A stretch of 64,000 nt of DNA from Thermosynechococcus sp. HN-54 (lineage in GTDB: Bacteria > Cyanobacteriota > Cyanobacteriia > Thermosynechococcales > Thermosynechococcaceae), in the NCBI RefSeq assembly GCF_023650955.1, contig NZ_CP098039.1, positions 2,480,001 through 2,544,000 on the forward strand, given 5' to 3'. This document shows positions 28,507-38,346 of this stretch, piece by piece. The position numbers were made by a program, and so were the translations under genes. The notes under the pieces were generated by a model. It was not told the DNA's origin. It worked only from the letters and a program-made list of their open reading frames with translations, and made no database searches. Position 1 is the stretch's first letter. Each line of letters begins with the position of its first letter.

Positions 28507-28713
28507 ATGGGATTTGTGGATATTGCGATCGCTGATTTGGCAGCGGACTACGGTGTCTCCGTGGAAACCGTCTGTGGGTTGTGCGATCGCTTGGGTATTC
28601 GCTATACCAGTCCGCAAACGCGCCTGCCCCTTGAAGATGCCAAAGCAATTATTTTGGCGTTGACGGACTCCGCGCCACCGCATGATCAACGGGACACATC
28701 ACCGCACTCGTAA
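28507..28713 (+). CDS. Small helix-turn-helix-like protein upstream of psbV
   Basis: 68 residues. GGAGAG precedes the ATG. The sequence [31 protein letters not shown] reads as a helix-turn-helix of the type in MerR or IF-2 N-terminal domains. [11 protein letters not shown] follows, and then an unstructured tail. It starts 143 bp from the divergent glgC gene and ends 21 bp before psbV, so it may be cotranscribed with the cytochrome genes. A DNA-binding or nucleic-acid-binding role is a guess from the fold only. Confidence 0.6.
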   Translation: MGFVDIAIADLAADYGVSVETVCGLCDRLGIRYTSPQTRLPLEDAKAIILALTDSAPPHDQRDTSPHS

Positions 28714-28734
28714 GACCTGCTTATTGGGAGAACT

Positions 28735-29226
28735 ATGTTAAAAAAATGCATTTGGCTTGCGGTTGCCCTTTGCCTTTGCCTCTGGCAACTGACCATGGGT
28801 ACAGCACTGGCCGCTGAACTGACCCCTGACGTCCTGACCGTTCCCCTCAACAGTGAAGGAAAAACCATTACCCTGACGGAAAAGCAATACTTCGAGGGTA
28901 AGCGTCTCTTCCAGTATGCTTGCGCCTCCTGCCATGTGGGGGGAATCACCAAAACCAACCCCAATTTGGATCTGCGCACCGAAACCCTCGCCTTGGCCAC
29001 ACCGCCGCGAGATAATATCGAAGGTTTGGTGGACTACATGAAAAACCCCACCACCTACGATGGCGAGCAGGAAATTGCTGAGGTGCACCCCAGTCTGCGC
29101 AGCGCCGACATTTTCCCGAAAATGCGGAATTTGACGGAAAAAGACTTGGTGGCGATTGCCGGTCACATCCTTGTCGAACCCAAGATCTTAGGTGACAAGT
29201 GGGGTGGCGGTAAAATTTACTACTAA
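28735..29226 (+). CDS. psbV: Photosystem II cytochrome c550
   Basis: 163 residues: a 26-residue signal peptide (cleavage before AELTPDVLT) and a 137-residue mature protein. Haem is bound at CASCH (Cys63, Cys66, His67; mature 37, 40, 41). The second axial ligand His118 (mature His92) is in AEVHPSLR. The extrinsic lumenal protein stabilises the oxygen-evolving complex. The C-terminus ends in the conserved KIYY. GGGAG precedes the ATG. It is the first of three tandem lumenal cytochrome c genes. Confidence 0.98.
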   Translation: MLKKCIWLAVALCLCLWQLTMGTALAAELTPDVLTVPLNSEGKTITLTEKQYFEGKRLFQYACASCHVGGITKTNPNLDLRTETLALATPPRDNIEGLVDYMKNPTTYDGEQEIAEVHPSLRSADIFPKMRNLTEKDLVAIAGHILVEPKILGDKWGGGKIYY

Positions 29227-29255
29227 TTACGACTCAAGAAGGATTTTCCCAACTC

Positions 29256-29783
29256 ATGCACCAACCTCACTCGTGGCTACGCCCCATTGCCTTGCTCTGC
29301 GGCAGCCTTTTGATTCTATGGCTAGGCTGGGCGATCGCGCCGGCAACGGCACTGGCAGCCGGCGGGGTAGATAACTATGTGATCCAATACCTCAAGGTAA
29401 CGGACACTGTAGAATTGCCCCTCAATGATCGCGGTGAGACCAAAACCTTCACAGCAGCGGATTTGACCCGTGGCAAGCGGCTCTTTGAGGAAAACTGCAA
29501 AAACTGTCATGTCGGTGGCAGCACGTTACCCAATCCTTTGGTGTCACTCTCTCTAAAGGATCTCAAGGGGGCAACCCCCCCACGGGATACAATTGCCAGC
29601 CTCGTTGCTTTCCAGCGATCGCCGAGGTCCTACGATGGCAGCGAAGAGAGTTATTCCTGCCGCCGCGTGAGTGAGGACTGGTTGACCACAGAACAGCTGG
29701 AGACCTTAGCTGCCTTTATTTTGCGAGCGGCAGCCGTGGCGCCCGGTTGGGGCGTAGAAAGCTTTCCAGACAGTGCCCCCTAG
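29256..29783 (+). CDS. psbV2: PsbV2, cytochrome c550-like protein
   Basis: 175 residues with a signal peptide ending at about ALAAG (34-36). The body aligns with PsbV: TVELPLNDRGETKTF, CKNCHVGG haem site (Cys81, Cys84, His85), ATPPRDTIASL, and SYDGSEESYSCRRV. The residue aligned with the PsbV axial His118 is Cys135. I recall that a crystal structure of the Thermosynechococcus protein reported His/Cys haem ligation. The last 20 residues diverge and lack the KIYY end. Placed 29 bp after psbV with AAGGA before its ATG. It may partly replace PsbV; its real function is not settled. Confidence 0.94.
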   Translation: MHQPHSWLRPIALLCGSLLILWLGWAIAPATALAAGGVDNYVIQYLKVTDTVELPLNDRGETKTFTAADLTRGKRLFEENCKNCHVGGSTLPNPLVSLSLKDLKGATPPRDTIASLVAFQRSPRSYDGSEESYSCRRVSEDWLTTEQLETLAAFILRAAAVAPGWGVESFPDSAP

Positions 29784-29894
29784 GTTGGGAACTTTGCTAC
29801 ACTGACCTTTGGTGAGTCTTACACCCCTTGATTTTTGGGACTTTATCCATCATTTTGTCCAGACCCTGACGCATTCCATGAAAGGAGAACTCCG

Positions 29895-30233
29895 TTGAAA
29901 AAGCTATTCATTTGCGTTTGCGCGATCGCGATCGCTCTCTTTGTCAGCCTCACCCCTGCGGCCTTGGCAGCAGATTTAGCCAATGGTGCCAAAGTCTTTA
30001 GCGGCAACTGCGCAGCCTGTCACATGGGGGGCGGCAATGTGGTGATGGCCAACAAAACCCTGAAAAAAGAAGCCCTTGAGCAATTTGGCATGTACTCCGA
30101 GGATGCCATTATTTACCAAGTGCAGCACGGCAAAAATGCCATGCCCGCTTTTGCTGGTCGTCTCACCGATGAACAAATTCAAGATGTGGCTGCCTACGTC
30201 CTCGATCAAGCTGCCAAGGGTTGGGCAGGCTAA
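29895..30233 (+). CDS. petJ: Cytochrome c6
   Basis: 112 residues starting at TTG 29895, with AAGGAGA seven bases upstream. This gives a clean 25-residue signal peptide (KKLFICVCA hydrophobic core, cleavage after ALA) and an 87-residue mature protein. Longer upstream starts would bury the signal peptide. The haem site is CAACH (Cys39, Cys42, His43) and the Met ligand is Met83 in NAMPAF. It carries electrons in the lumen from cytochrome b6f to photosystem I. It closes the psbV-psbV2-petJ cluster. Confidence 0.96.
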   Translation: MKKLFICVCAIAIALFVSLTPAALAADLANGAKVFSGNCAACHMGGGNVVMANKTLKKEALEQFGMYSEDAIIYQVQHGKNAMPAFAGRLTDEQIQDVAAYVLDQAAKGWAG

Positions 30234-30263
30234 AATTGCCACAGTCTGAAAATAACGATTGAT

Positions 30264-30298
30264 GAAGGGTGTAGGCCTAGGTTCTACATCCTTTTTTT
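30264..30298 (+). terminator. Rho-independent terminator after petJ
   Basis: AGGGTGTAG (30266-30274) pairs with CTACATCCT (30284-30292), nine pairs including one G-T, around a 9-base loop. A run of seven T follows at once. It lies 33 bases after the petJ stop and probably ends the cytochrome transcript. Confidence 0.88.
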
Positions 30299-30385
30299 GT
30301 CCTGTGACTGCCCTACAAGTCCTGCACAGAGAGATGTTTTATTCTGCATCCCCTAGGGGATTCTCCCTAGAACCAGTGCAATTCA

Positions 30386-30391
30386 TATAAT
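30386..30391 (+). promoter_or_regulatory. Possible -10 element (TATAAT) before the hybrid histidine kinase gene
   Basis: A perfect TATAAT lies 44 bases before the kinase ATG, downstream of the petJ terminator. No good -35 hexamer stands 17 bases upstream, so this rests on the -10 match alone. Confidence 0.4.
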
Positions 30392-30434
30392 TGATGAAAG
30401 ACTTGCTCCTACAAAAAGGCGGTACACTTGGGCT

Positions 30435-33400
30435 ATGCCTGCTGCCCCATTGCCAGCAAATGAACCGGAACGGCAACGTGCCCTTGAGCAGTATCGGATT
30501 TTAGATACGCCTCCGGAGCCGATCTTTGATGAAATTACCAATTTAGCAGCGGCAATTTGCGAAACTCCCATTGCCCTGATTAGTCTCATCGATCGCGAGC
30601 GGCAGTGGTTTAAGTCTAAGGTGGGGTTAGATGCCTGTGAAACCCCAAGGGATGTCGCCTTTTGCGCTCACGTGATTCTCCAGCCTGAGCCGCTGATTGT
30701 ACCGGATACCCGCCTTGATCCGCGCTTTGCCGATAATCCCTTTGTCAGTGGCCCACCCTATATCCGCTTTTATGCGGGGATGCCCTTGGTGACGCCGCAG
30801 GGTTATGGCATTGGTACCCTCTGTGTGGTGGATTATCAACCGCGGCAGTTGAGTGCTGTTCAACAACAAACCCTACGTACCCTTGCCCGCCAAGTGATTA
30901 GTGAACTGGAGATCCGCCACCACCTAGAGGTCACTCAGCAACAACTGGCCTATATTCAGCAGATGAGTAGCCTCCAAGAGGCGGTCTTCAATAGTAGTAA
31001 TCACGCCATTATTGCCACCCGTACCGATGGCATCATTACGCTGGTGAATCGAGCGGCCCAAGAATGGCTGGGATATAGCGCCTCAGCACTGGTGGGCAAA
31101 GCCACTCCCGAACGCTTCCATGATCCCCAAGAGGTGGAGCGCTATGCGCAGATTCTCAGTGCCCAACTGGGAGAGCCAGTTCCTGTGGGGTTTGAGACAC
31201 TGGTGGCACGGGCACGGCGTGGCCTAGCGGATGAGCAGGAGTGGACATTTGTGCGGCGGGATGGCTCTCGCTTTCCTGTGTCCCTGTCAGTCACCCCGAT
31301 TCATGATAGCCAAGAGCAACTCATTGGCTTTTTGGAGCTAGCGGTTGATATTACCGACAAGAAAAAAATTGAGGCGGAGCTGCGACTGCGGGAGCGAGCC
31401 ATTATTGCTAGCACTAATGGCATTGTGATTACCGATTACCGCCAACCAGATAATCCCATTATCTATGTGAATCCTGCCTTTGAGCGGATGACCGGGTATC
31501 GGGCGACGGAAGTCATTGGCAAAAATTGCCGCTTTTTGCAGGGGCGCGATCGCCATCAACCGGGGGCAGAGGCTATCCGCAATGCCATTAAAAAAGGCCA
31601 ATCCTGCCGTGTGGTGCTGCGCAACTACCGTAAAAATGGCCAACCCTTCTGGAATGAACTTGCCATCTCACCAATTTATAACGAGTTTGGCGAAATTACC
31701 CACTACATTGGCATTCAAAGCGATATCACAGAACGGCAACGGGCACAACTGTTTTTACAGCAGCAGGTGAAACGCACCCTCCTTCTCAATCGCATTACTG
31801 AGGAGATTCGCCAGCAAATTGAACGGGAGCACATTTGCCGCACGGCAGTTCAGCAGGTGGGGACAACCCTGAATGTCAGTCGTTGCCTGTTGTTTGTCTA
31901 TCAGGAGAATGCCCCTTCCCCGATGGAACTAGTGGCCGAGTACTGTGCGCCGGGGGTACCCTCCGTCAATGAGTGCGACCTTGATTTGGCACAGATACGC
32001 AGCTCATTTTTGGAATCGGTCTTTGCCTCTGATGAAGTATTTAGTTGCGATGATGTGACGACTGATAACCGCCTCGTTGCGCTTCATGAGTATTGCGAAG
32101 CCCTGAGTGTGAAATCTGCGGTGATTGTGCGCACAGCCTATCGCAATCAACCCAATGGTTTACTCATTTTGCACCAGTGCGATCGCCAGCGGCGGTGGAC
32201 GGATGCGATTAAAAGTTTGCTCAAGAGTGTGGCGGCACAGGTGGGGATTGGCCTTGCCCAAGTGCAACTCCTTGAACAGGAAACCCGGCAACGTCAGCAA
32301 CTGCAACAGCAAATGCAGCGGGCACTGCTGCTGAATCAAATTACTGAACAGATTCGTCAGAGCCTCGATACGGAAACGGTCTTTGAAACAACCGTCACCC
32401 AAATTGGTCAAGCCTTTGGGGTTAGTCGCTGTTTGATTCACCGCTACGAGCTGGGGCCGCCTCCCCGCATTCCCGATGTGGCCGAATACCTGCAACCGGG
32501 CTACGCATCGATGAAGGGGGTCAATGTGCCTGTGGAAAATAACCCCCACGCCCTCCAAGTCTTAGGTAGCGATGCCGCCGTTGTTTCCCACGATGTGACG
32601 CAGGATCCTCTCCTTGCCAGTGCAGAGAAACTGTGCCGCCAGTTTGAAATTAAGTCAATGCTAGCCATTCGTACGTCCTATAAGGGAGTGCCCAACGGCA
32701 TTATTGGCCTGCACCAGTGCGATCGCCAGCGGCAGTGGACCCCTGACGAAATTGAACTCCTTGAAGCAGTAGCGGCGCAAGTGGGAATTGCCATCGCCCA
32801 AGCAGAACTCCTGCGCCATGAACAGCAGCAGCGCCAATTATTGGCTCAACAAAACCAAGAACTCGAACAGGCGCGGCTCCAAGCCGAACTCGCCAACCGT
32901 GCCAAGAGTGAATTTTTGGCCACCATGAGCCATGAAATCCGCACCCCCATGAATGCAGTTTTGGGCTTTACCAATTTGCTCTTAGATACGCCCCTCAATG
33001 AGCAGCAGCGGGACTTTTTGCAGACACTCCACCAAGCCGGCGAGGCACTCCTGACAATTATTAACGACATTCTCGACTTCTCGAAAATTGAATCCGGCAA
33101 ACTGGTGCTCGAGCGGCAACCCTTTGATGTGCGTGAGTGTGTGGAGGATGTCCTCAGCCTCCTCGCCAGCAAAGCTGAGGAAAAAGACCTAGAGTTGCTC
33201 TACACCTGCACCCCCGAAACCCCTGCCCAAATCACAGGGGATGTGACCCGGCTGCGACAAATTCTCGTTAACTTAGTGGGCAATGGCATTAAGTTTACCC
33301 ACGAAGGTCAAGTGCTGGTTCATGTGAGAGTGGTCAAACGGCAGGAGAAAACGTTTCTGGAATTTCAAGTTCAGGATACGGGCATTGGCATTCCTAGCGA

Positions 33401-34487
33401 TCGCTTGGATCGGCTCTTCAAGCCCTTTAGTCAAGTGGATGCCTCGACGACCCGCGAGTATGGTGGCACCGGCCTAGGGTTAGTGATCAGCAAACGCCTC
33501 TGTGAGTTGATGGGCGGCGATATGTCCGTCGAAAGTGTCGAGGGGCAAGGCACCACATTTACGTTTACGATCCTCGCTGAAGGGCAAAAGCCCTACGTGC
33601 CGCCGACCGTTCATCCTGCCTTGGCAAACAAGCGGGTTCTTGTCGTGGACGATAATGCCGCCAGCCGCGATAATCTCTGCACATTGCTGCAAAACTGGGG
33701 AATGGTTCCCGTCGGATATGGCGATCCGCAACTGATTCTAGAAGCACCGCCCCCATGGGATTTGGCAGTCATTGATTTGAATATGCCCAAAATGTCGGGG
33801 CTTCAGCTGGCAGAACGCTTGCAATCACAGGCCTCTTTCAACCAACAACCGATTGTCCTGCTGACTCCCCTGAGTTGGCTGGAAACCGCCAGTCGCAAAG
33901 AACTCGTTACGGCTCACGTCCCCAAACCGATTCGCCTCCTCACCCTCCGACAAACCCTGATTAAGGTACTCAGCAGTGATAGCCTCGGTCAGGTCACTCC
34001 GGTGAAAACCGGGATCGATCCTAACTTGGGGAGCCGCTTCCCCCTGCGCATCTTGCTGGCTGAGGACAATGCGGTGAACCAGAAGGTGGCGTTGCATATT
34101 CTCAAGCGAATGGGCTACCGCGCTGATGTCGCTGCCAATGGCCTAGAGGTGCTTGAAGCACTACAACAACGCCCCTACGATGTCGTGCTCATGGATGTGC
34201 AAATGCCGAAGATGGACGGTCTAGAAGCAACCGAACGCATCTGTGCCCAATGGCCTCCTAGTCAACGCCCTTGGATTATTGCCATGACGGCCAATGCCCT
34301 TGCGGGCGATCGCGAGCGCTGCTTTGCGGCGGGGATGGATGACTATATCAGTAAACCGATTAAAATTGAAGCCCTTGCCGCTGCCCTCAACCGCTGTCGC
34401 TGCCTCAGTCCCAAGACGACCTACCCGCAACTGTGTGAGCAGATCAACTTTGATAGCGATCAGAATATAGCAGAGTCTATGAGTTAG
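30435..34487 (+). CDS. Hybrid histidine kinase with GAF, PAS, LOV, GAF, GAF sensors and two receiver domains
   Basis: 1350 residues, no membrane segment. Order: GAF (about 22-165), PAS (181-305), a LOV-type PAS (323-436), GAF (452-611), GAF (629-793), HisKA with phospho-acceptor His833 (SHEIRTP), HATPase ([22 protein letters not shown]), then receivers with Asp1114 (VIDLNMP) and Asp1254 (MDVQMP). The LOV part has the photoactive Cys365 in [11 protein letters not shown] plus the flavin contacts NYRKNG, FWNEL and GIQSD, so FMN binding and blue-light response are expected. The two middle GAF domains share an HQCDRQR motif but not the bilin Cys-His of cyanobacteriochromes. It overlaps mtnP by four bases at the 3' end. 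Confidence 0.92.
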   Translation: MPAAPLPANEPERQRALEQYRILDTPPEPIFDEITNLAAAICETPIALISLIDRERQWFKSKVGLDACETPRDVAFCAHVILQPEPLIVPDTRLDPRFADNPFVSGPPYIRFYAGMPLVTPQGYGIGTLCVVDYQPRQLSAVQQQTLRTLARQVISELEIRHHLEVTQQQLAYIQQMSSLQEAVFNSSNHAIIATRTDGIITLVNRAAQEWLGYSASALVGKATPERFHDPQEVERYAQILSAQLGEPVPVGFETLVARARRGLADEQEWTFVRRDGSRFPVSLSVTPIHDSQEQLIGFLELAVDITDKKKIEAELRLRERAIIASTNGIVITDYRQPDNPIIYVNPAFERMTGYRATEVIGKNCRFLQGRDRHQPGAEAIRNAIKKGQSCRVVLRNYRKNGQPFWNELAISPIYNEFGEITHYIGIQSDITERQRAQLFLQQQVKRTLLLNRITEEIRQQIEREHICRTAVQQVGTTLNVSRCLLFVYQENAPSPMELVAEYCAPGVPSVNECDLDLAQIRSSFLESVFASDEVFSCDDVTTDNRLVALHEYCEALSVKSAVIVRTAYRNQPNGLLILHQCDRQRRWTDAIKSLLKSVAAQVGIGLAQVQLLEQETRQRQQLQQQMQRALLLNQITEQIRQSLDTETVFETTVTQIGQAFGVSRCLIHRYELGPPPRIPDVAEYLQPGYASMKGVNVPVENNPHALQVLGSDAAVVSHDVTQDPLLASAEKLCRQFEIKSMLAIRTSYKGVPNGIIGLHQCDRQRQWTPDEIELLEAVAAQVGIAIAQAELLRHEQQQRQLLAQQNQELEQARLQAELANRAKSEFLATMSHEIRTPMNAVLGFTNLLLDTPLNEQQRDFLQTLHQAGEALLTIINDILDFSKIESGKLVLERQPFDVRECVEDVLSLLASKAEEKDLELLYTCTPETPAQITGDVTRLRQILVNLVGNGIKFTHEGQVLVHVRVVKRQEKTFLEFQVQDTGIGIPSDRLDRLFKPFSQVDASTTREYGGTGLGLVISKRLCELMGGDMSVESVEGQGTTFTFTILAEGQKPYVPPTVHPALANKRVLVVDDNAASRDNLCTLLQNWGMVPVGYGDPQLILEAPPPWDLAVIDLNMPKMSGLQLAERLQSQASFNQQPIVLLTPLSWLETASRKELVTAHVPKPIRLLTLRQTLIKVLSSDSLGQVTPVKTGIDPNLGSRFPLRILLAEDNAVNQKVALHILKRMGYRADVAANGLEVLEALQQRPYDVVLMDVQMPKMDGLEATERICAQWPPSQRPWIIAMTANALAGDRERCFAAGMDDYISKPIKIEALAAALNRCRCLSPKTTYPQLCEQINFDSDQNIAESMS

Positions 34488-35353
34488 AGATATTTGGCCA
34501 AGAGCAGATGAAGTTTCTCCTTGGTGACTGCGGGTACCTTGTCAAGGGGCGTGAGAATGGCATTCTTTAAGGCACGGTGGGCTTTAGAGGCTGGTGGATT
34601 GGCATGGAGGCGTTTGATGGTTTCACAGATAATCGCTTGGGCATTTTTGACATTGCGCTGCAAGTTGCCAATAATCATCTCCACTGTGACTGAGTCATGC
34701 TCTGGGTGCCAGCAGTCGTAATCCGTAACCAGCGCCAGCGTTGCATAGGCAATCTCCGCTTCACGAGCCAGTTTGGCCTCTGGTAGGTTGGTCATGCCAA
34801 TCACCGTTCCTCCCCACGAGCGGTACAGGTTGGACTCTGCCAGCGTCGAGAAAGCAGGGCCTTCCATACACACATAGGTACCTTGGCGGTGGAGGGTGAC
34901 ATCGGGCAGGTTGAGATCGGCGATCGCATCCGCAAGAACGCCGGCAAGGGCAGGACACACCGGATCGGCAAAGCCAATGTGCGCCACAATACCCTCCCCA
35001 AAGAATGTGGAAATGCGGTTACGGGTACGGTCAATGAATTGATCCGGCACCACCATATCGAGGGGCTTCACTTGTTCCTGCAACGACCCCACAGCAGATG
35101 CAGAGAGGAGGTACTCGACCCCAAGGGACTTGAAGCCATAGATGTTGGCACGAAAAGGGATCTCCGTTGGCAGCAGATGGTGATCGCGGCCATGGCGCGC
35201 CAAAAAGACGACGGGAATTCCCTCAATCTTGCCGCAAATAAAGGCATCGGAAGGATTACCAAAGGGCGTAGTCAGACGTACCTCTTCAACATCGGTGAGG
35301 GCATCCATCTTGTAGAGACCACTCCCGCCAATAATGCCAATTTTTGCAGACAT
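34484..35353 (-). CDS. mtnP: S-methyl-5'-thioadenosine phosphorylase
   Basis: 289 residues from the ATG at 35353 ([17 protein letters not shown]). The upstream frame extension lacks similarity, and AGGAA precedes this ATG. Phosphate-binding GGSGLY near residue 9, [22 protein letters not shown], and the base/ribose site [13 protein letters not shown] with [14 protein letters not shown] place it in the PNP/MTAP family. The closing DYDCWHPEH fits MTAP. It recycles methylthioadenosine from polyamine synthesis to methylthioribose-1-phosphate and adenine. Confidence 0.95.
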   Translation of the reverse strand: MSAKIGIIGGSGLYKMDALTDVEEVRLTTPFGNPSDAFICGKIEGIPVVFLARHGRDHHLLPTEIPFRANIYGFKSLGVEYLLSASAVGSLQEQVKPLDMVVPDQFIDRTRNRISTFFGEGIVAHIGFADPVCPALAGVLADAIADLNLPDVTLHRQGTYVCMEGPAFSTLAESNLYRSWGGTVIGMTNLPEAKLAREAEIAYATLALVTDYDCWHPEHDSVTVEMIIGNLQRNVKNAQAIICETIKRLHANPPASKAHRALKNAILTPLDKVPAVTKEKLHLLLAKYL

Positions 35354-35413
35354 GGAGATTCCTAAAACACCAACGGGCAATAGCTTAGCATTAGTTGCCA
35401 CCGTTGCGGTGGT

Positions 35414-37033
35414 TTAGAGGCTACGGAGGGGGTTGAACTGGTAGTTGGAGCCTTTGGGACCATTGGGACCGGGTGCTGCTTGAACCAGGGGAACGCGATC
35501 AAAAGTTCCCTTGGCGGTTTGCCCCTGAATTTGCACCCCTTGGCGCAGGAGTTGTTGCGTGCTGGCGCGATCGCCCCCTTGAATCATCGCTTGGGCAAGG
35601 GCTTGAGTTGCATCGTAGGCGGTAGTGGTGCGCCAACTAATCTGACCCCGCCACGCTTGTGCTGCCTGCTGAGCAAAGGGATCACTGGGGTTGGTACTCC
35701 AAGGCACCGCCAGAATCATGCCATTGATGGCGCTATCCCCCTTGATCAATAAATCAGGGCTGTAGAGTTGATCACTACCAAACAACTGCACGGGGGTGGT
35801 TTGGGTTTGATTGGCAATGGCAAGGGCAACGGCATCATTCACCCGTGCGCGACTCATAGCCAAAATTACCACATTGGCTCCCGCTTGCTGTGCTGTGGTC
35901 ATTGCTGTATTGGCATTAGAGCCGGCAGCAGCCACATCCATCTGTTGCACCACTTGAGCACCAAACCGAGGCAGAGCAGCGACTAATTTAGTTTTCAGTT
36001 CATCACTGTAGGGGCTATCGCTGTTGTAGAGAACAGCCACTTTGGCATTAGGGACTTTTTTCGCTGCGGCTTGGGCGAGAGTATTGGCGGCATTGTCAAG
36101 GTAGGTATTGAGGAGTTGTTGCCCCTTTTCATTCAGGGATAGCGTCTGTACCTGTACTGTGCCGTTGCCTTGGGGAGTGACAGTCGTGGTTAAGGGAGAA
36201 AGAGCGGCAATCCCCGCTTGTTCATAGACCTGTAGAGCGGCACGACTATTGGCATCGGTGCCATGACCTAGTACCCCTTGGATTGAACTGTTGATCAAAT
36301 CTTCGGCCAAACTGGTCACACCATTGGGGCTGTTTTCATTGACAATGGCGACTTCAAGGGCACGACTGGGGCCACTGGCATTAAAGCGCTCTTGGTACTG
36401 AGCTACCCCCCGCAGAATTTCCTTGGCAGTATCGGGGCTAGTACCAATGGGAACAACGGTGGCCATCGTCATCGGGTTGCCAGCTTGGCGGGCACGGGCA
36501 TTGTTGAGATAAATGCGTGCCTCTGGATCATTGGGATCGAGGGTGACCAGTTCTTGATACTTGGCGATCGCCTGTGCCCAATCTCCCTGATCAAAGGCAA
36601 GGGCGGCTTCCTGCTTCAGGGCTGCTCGCTGCGGATTGGGTTCACTGATCAGGATGCGCTCTCCTTGGCTAATGTGTGCTGTGTTGCGGGCGGTGGTTTT
36701 GCTCACCAGTTGCTTGCCACTGGCTGTCGCTTCCGTCAGGGGTGAAGTATTGACGTCGCGGCTGGCAATAAAGATTCGATAGCCGAGGAAACCAATACCA
36801 CCCGCGAGCAATAGAACCACCCCAAGGGCAGCAGCAACTAGCGGTAGTTTCGATTTTCCAGCCCCAGCACTGCTATTACCACTGGCAGGATTCATGGCTT
36901 CACGGGGTAGGCCACACACATCACAGTCAGGGCCAAAGTTTTCATAGGGGGAGTGGGCACCACTGGCATTGGGGTAGGATTTACCATTTTTAGGTACGCC
37001 ATCGCACTTCCAAGAACCGGGAGATGGTGCCAT
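35414..37033 (-). CDS. Membrane-anchored solute-binding-like protein with Cys-rich N-terminus and TPR
   Basis: 539 residues in an unusual mosaic. Residues 1-45 have Cys10, Cys37 and Cys40 (SWKCDG, PDCDVCGLP), resembling a small zinc ribbon. A membrane helix follows at about 63-88 (LPLVAAALGVVLLLAGG). Next are a TPR-like pair (ALKQEAALAFDQGDWAQAI, 135-170) and a type-I periplasmic binding domain of the Leu/Ile/Val class (about 190-525: LAEDLINSSIQGVLGHG, VAVLYNSDSPYSDELK, GSDQLYSPDLLI, YDATQALAQAM). No permease genes are nearby, so it may be a receptor rather than a transporter part. GGGGGG precedes the ATG. Confidence 0.8.
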   Translation of the reverse strand: MAPSPGSWKCDGVPKNGKSYPNASGAHSPYENFGPDCDVCGLPREAMNPASGNSSAGAGKSKLPLVAAALGVVLLLAGGIGFLGYRIFIASRDVNTSPLTEATASGKQLVSKTTARNTAHISQGERILISEPNPQRAALKQEAALAFDQGDWAQAIAKYQELVTLDPNDPEARIYLNNARARQAGNPMTMATVVPIGTSPDTAKEILRGVAQYQERFNASGPSRALEVAIVNENSPNGVTSLAEDLINSSIQGVLGHGTDANSRAALQVYEQAGIAALSPLTTTVTPQGNGTVQVQTLSLNEKGQQLLNTYLDNAANTLAQAAAKKVPNAKVAVLYNSDSPYSDELKTKLVAALPRFGAQVVQQMDVAAAGSNANTAMTTAQQAGANVVILAMSRARVNDAVALAIANQTQTTPVQLFGSDQLYSPDLLIKGDSAINGMILAVPWSTNPSDPFAQQAAQAWRGQISWRTTTAYDATQALAQAMIQGGDRASTQQLLRQGVQIQGQTAKGTFDRVPLVQAAPGPNGPKGSNYQFNPLRSL

Positions 37034-37073
37034 GATGCCCCCCTTTCAAGTGAATTTGGAACAGTGTGCTGTC

Positions 37074-37418
37074 TTAGGCACGCGCAAGAACAGGATTTTC
37101 GTCCTCGGCGTCTTCGGTGTCGGTCTCTTCTTCAAGGACAATCGTCATGAAGCGGAGAATGTTTTCGTTGAGGCGCATGGCGCGTTCCAAGGGGGCGATC
37201 GCCGTCCCGGCAGCGGTATAGGTCATCAGAATGTAGTAGCCCTCCCGCAGTTTCTTGATCGGGTAGGCAAAGCGACGCTTACCGCGGTTTTGCACCTTGA
37301 GCTTGGTAGCGCCCTGTTCTTCTAAAAAAGTGCGAAATTGGCTAATGGTTTGTTCCAGTTGTTCTTCACCCACGTCGGGACGAACAATATACAGCGTTTC
37401 GTAGTTACGAATAATCAT
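37074..37418 (-). CDS. rpsF: 30S ribosomal protein S6
   Basis: 114 residues. MIIRNYETLYIVRPDV, the KVQNRGKRRFAYPIKK segment and GYYILMTY are the S6 ferredoxin-like fold; the tail is acidic (EEETDTEDAEDE). The ATG has GGGAG upstream. S6 lines the 30S platform with S18. Neither rpsR nor ssb is next to it, so it stands alone as usual in cyanobacteria. The solute-binding gene lies 40 bp downstream. Confidence 0.98.
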   Translation of the reverse strand: MIIRNYETLYIVRPDVGEEQLEQTISQFRTFLEEQGATKLKVQNRGKRRFAYPIKKLREGYYILMTYTAAGTAIAPLERAMRLNENILRFMTIVLEEETDTEDAEDENPVLARA

Positions 37419-37532
37419 CAGGTCAACTCCCTTTGGACAAATGGCCTTTTGACGAATGCAAAAAGCAAGGCTTTATAATTCTAGCACCGCAGTTTGCCAT
37501 TCTTGGCAAGGAGCAAAGGGGACTAATTCACT

Positions 37533-38342
37533 ATGGTGGAACGGTTTGTGCGGGTGCAGACCACGGGGGGACAGATTCATTACGGCACACTGCAACTCAA
37601 TCGTGAAGTGATGATTTGGGATGCGGCACCGTGGCTCCACGGCCAGCCCACGAACCAAGTCCTCAGTCCCGATAGCTACCAACTGCTGGCTCCCTGCTCC
37701 CCCTCAAAAATTGTTGCTGTGGGACGCAACTATGTGAAGCACGCTGCGGAAATGGGTGATAGTGTCCCCCCTGAGCCGTTGATTTTTCTAAAACCGCCGA
37801 CAACAGTTCAAGCCCCTGGCTGTCCCATTTGGTATCCCCCTCAAGTGAAGCGCGTGGACTATGAGGGGGAATTGGCGGTGGTCATTGGTCGTCGTACCCG
37901 TGCCTGCCCTGAAAATGAAGCTCTTGAGCATATTTGGGGTTACACGATCGCCAACGATGTCACGGCTCGAGATCTTCAACAGCGGGAGCAACAATGGACG
38001 CGGGCAAAGGGGTTTGACACATTTTGCCCCCTAGGGCCTTGGATTGTGCGAGAGGTTCCCAGTGATGCGCGGTTGCAAACCTTTATTAATGAGGCAGCAC
38101 AACCCGTCCAGTCAGCAACGATTGATCAAATGGTTTTCTCACCGGCAAAGTTGGTGAGTTTCATTAGCTATGTGATGACGCTGCTGCCGGGGGATGTGGT
38201 ATTGACGGGGACACCCGCAGGAATTGGTGCATTACAGGTGGGCGATCGCGTGCGCGTCGAAATTGAAGGCATTGGCAGCCTCGTTTCTGTGGTTACCATA
38301 CCTGAAACCCCTTGGACACCCCCCTTGGGTCGCACCTACTAG
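37533..38342 (+). CDS. Fumarylacetoacetate hydrolase family protein
   Basis: 269 residues. The FAH fold is indicated by VAVGRNYVKHAAEMG, PLIFLKPPTTV, the metal-binding Glu and Asp in RVDYEGELAVVIGR, GYTIANDVTARDLQ, AKGFDTFCPLGPWI and GDVVLTGTPAGIGAL. Members cleave C-C bonds of 2-oxo acids or act as oxaloacetate decarboxylases or isomerases. The exact substrate cannot be told. Five bases after its stop the CRISPR array begins, so there is no room for a terminator between them. Confidence 0.9.
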   Translation: MVERFVRVQTTGGQIHYGTLQLNREVMIWDAAPWLHGQPTNQVLSPDSYQLLAPCSPSKIVAVGRNYVKHAAEMGDSVPPEPLIFLKPPTTVQAPGCPIWYPPQVKRVDYEGELAVVIGRRTRACPENEALEHIWGYTIANDVTARDLQQREQQWTRAKGFDTFCPLGPWIVREVPSDARLQTFINEAAQPVQSATIDQMVFSPAKLVSFISYVMTLLPGDVVLTGTPAGIGALQVGDRVRVEIEGIGSLVSVVTIPETPWTPPLGRTY

Positions 38343-38346
38343 GAAT

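Noticed and set aside
28364-28648. 95-residue N-terminal extension of glgC
   Set aside because: The extension is Arg/Ser/Pro-rich without similarity, and GGAG sits right before the internal ATG that gives the standard 429-residue enzyme.
31790-32810. The two middle GAF domains as bilin-binding cyanobacteriochrome domains
   Set aside because: They share HQCDRQR but lack the Cys-His chromophore motif and the Asp motif of those photoreceptors, so bilin binding is not supported.
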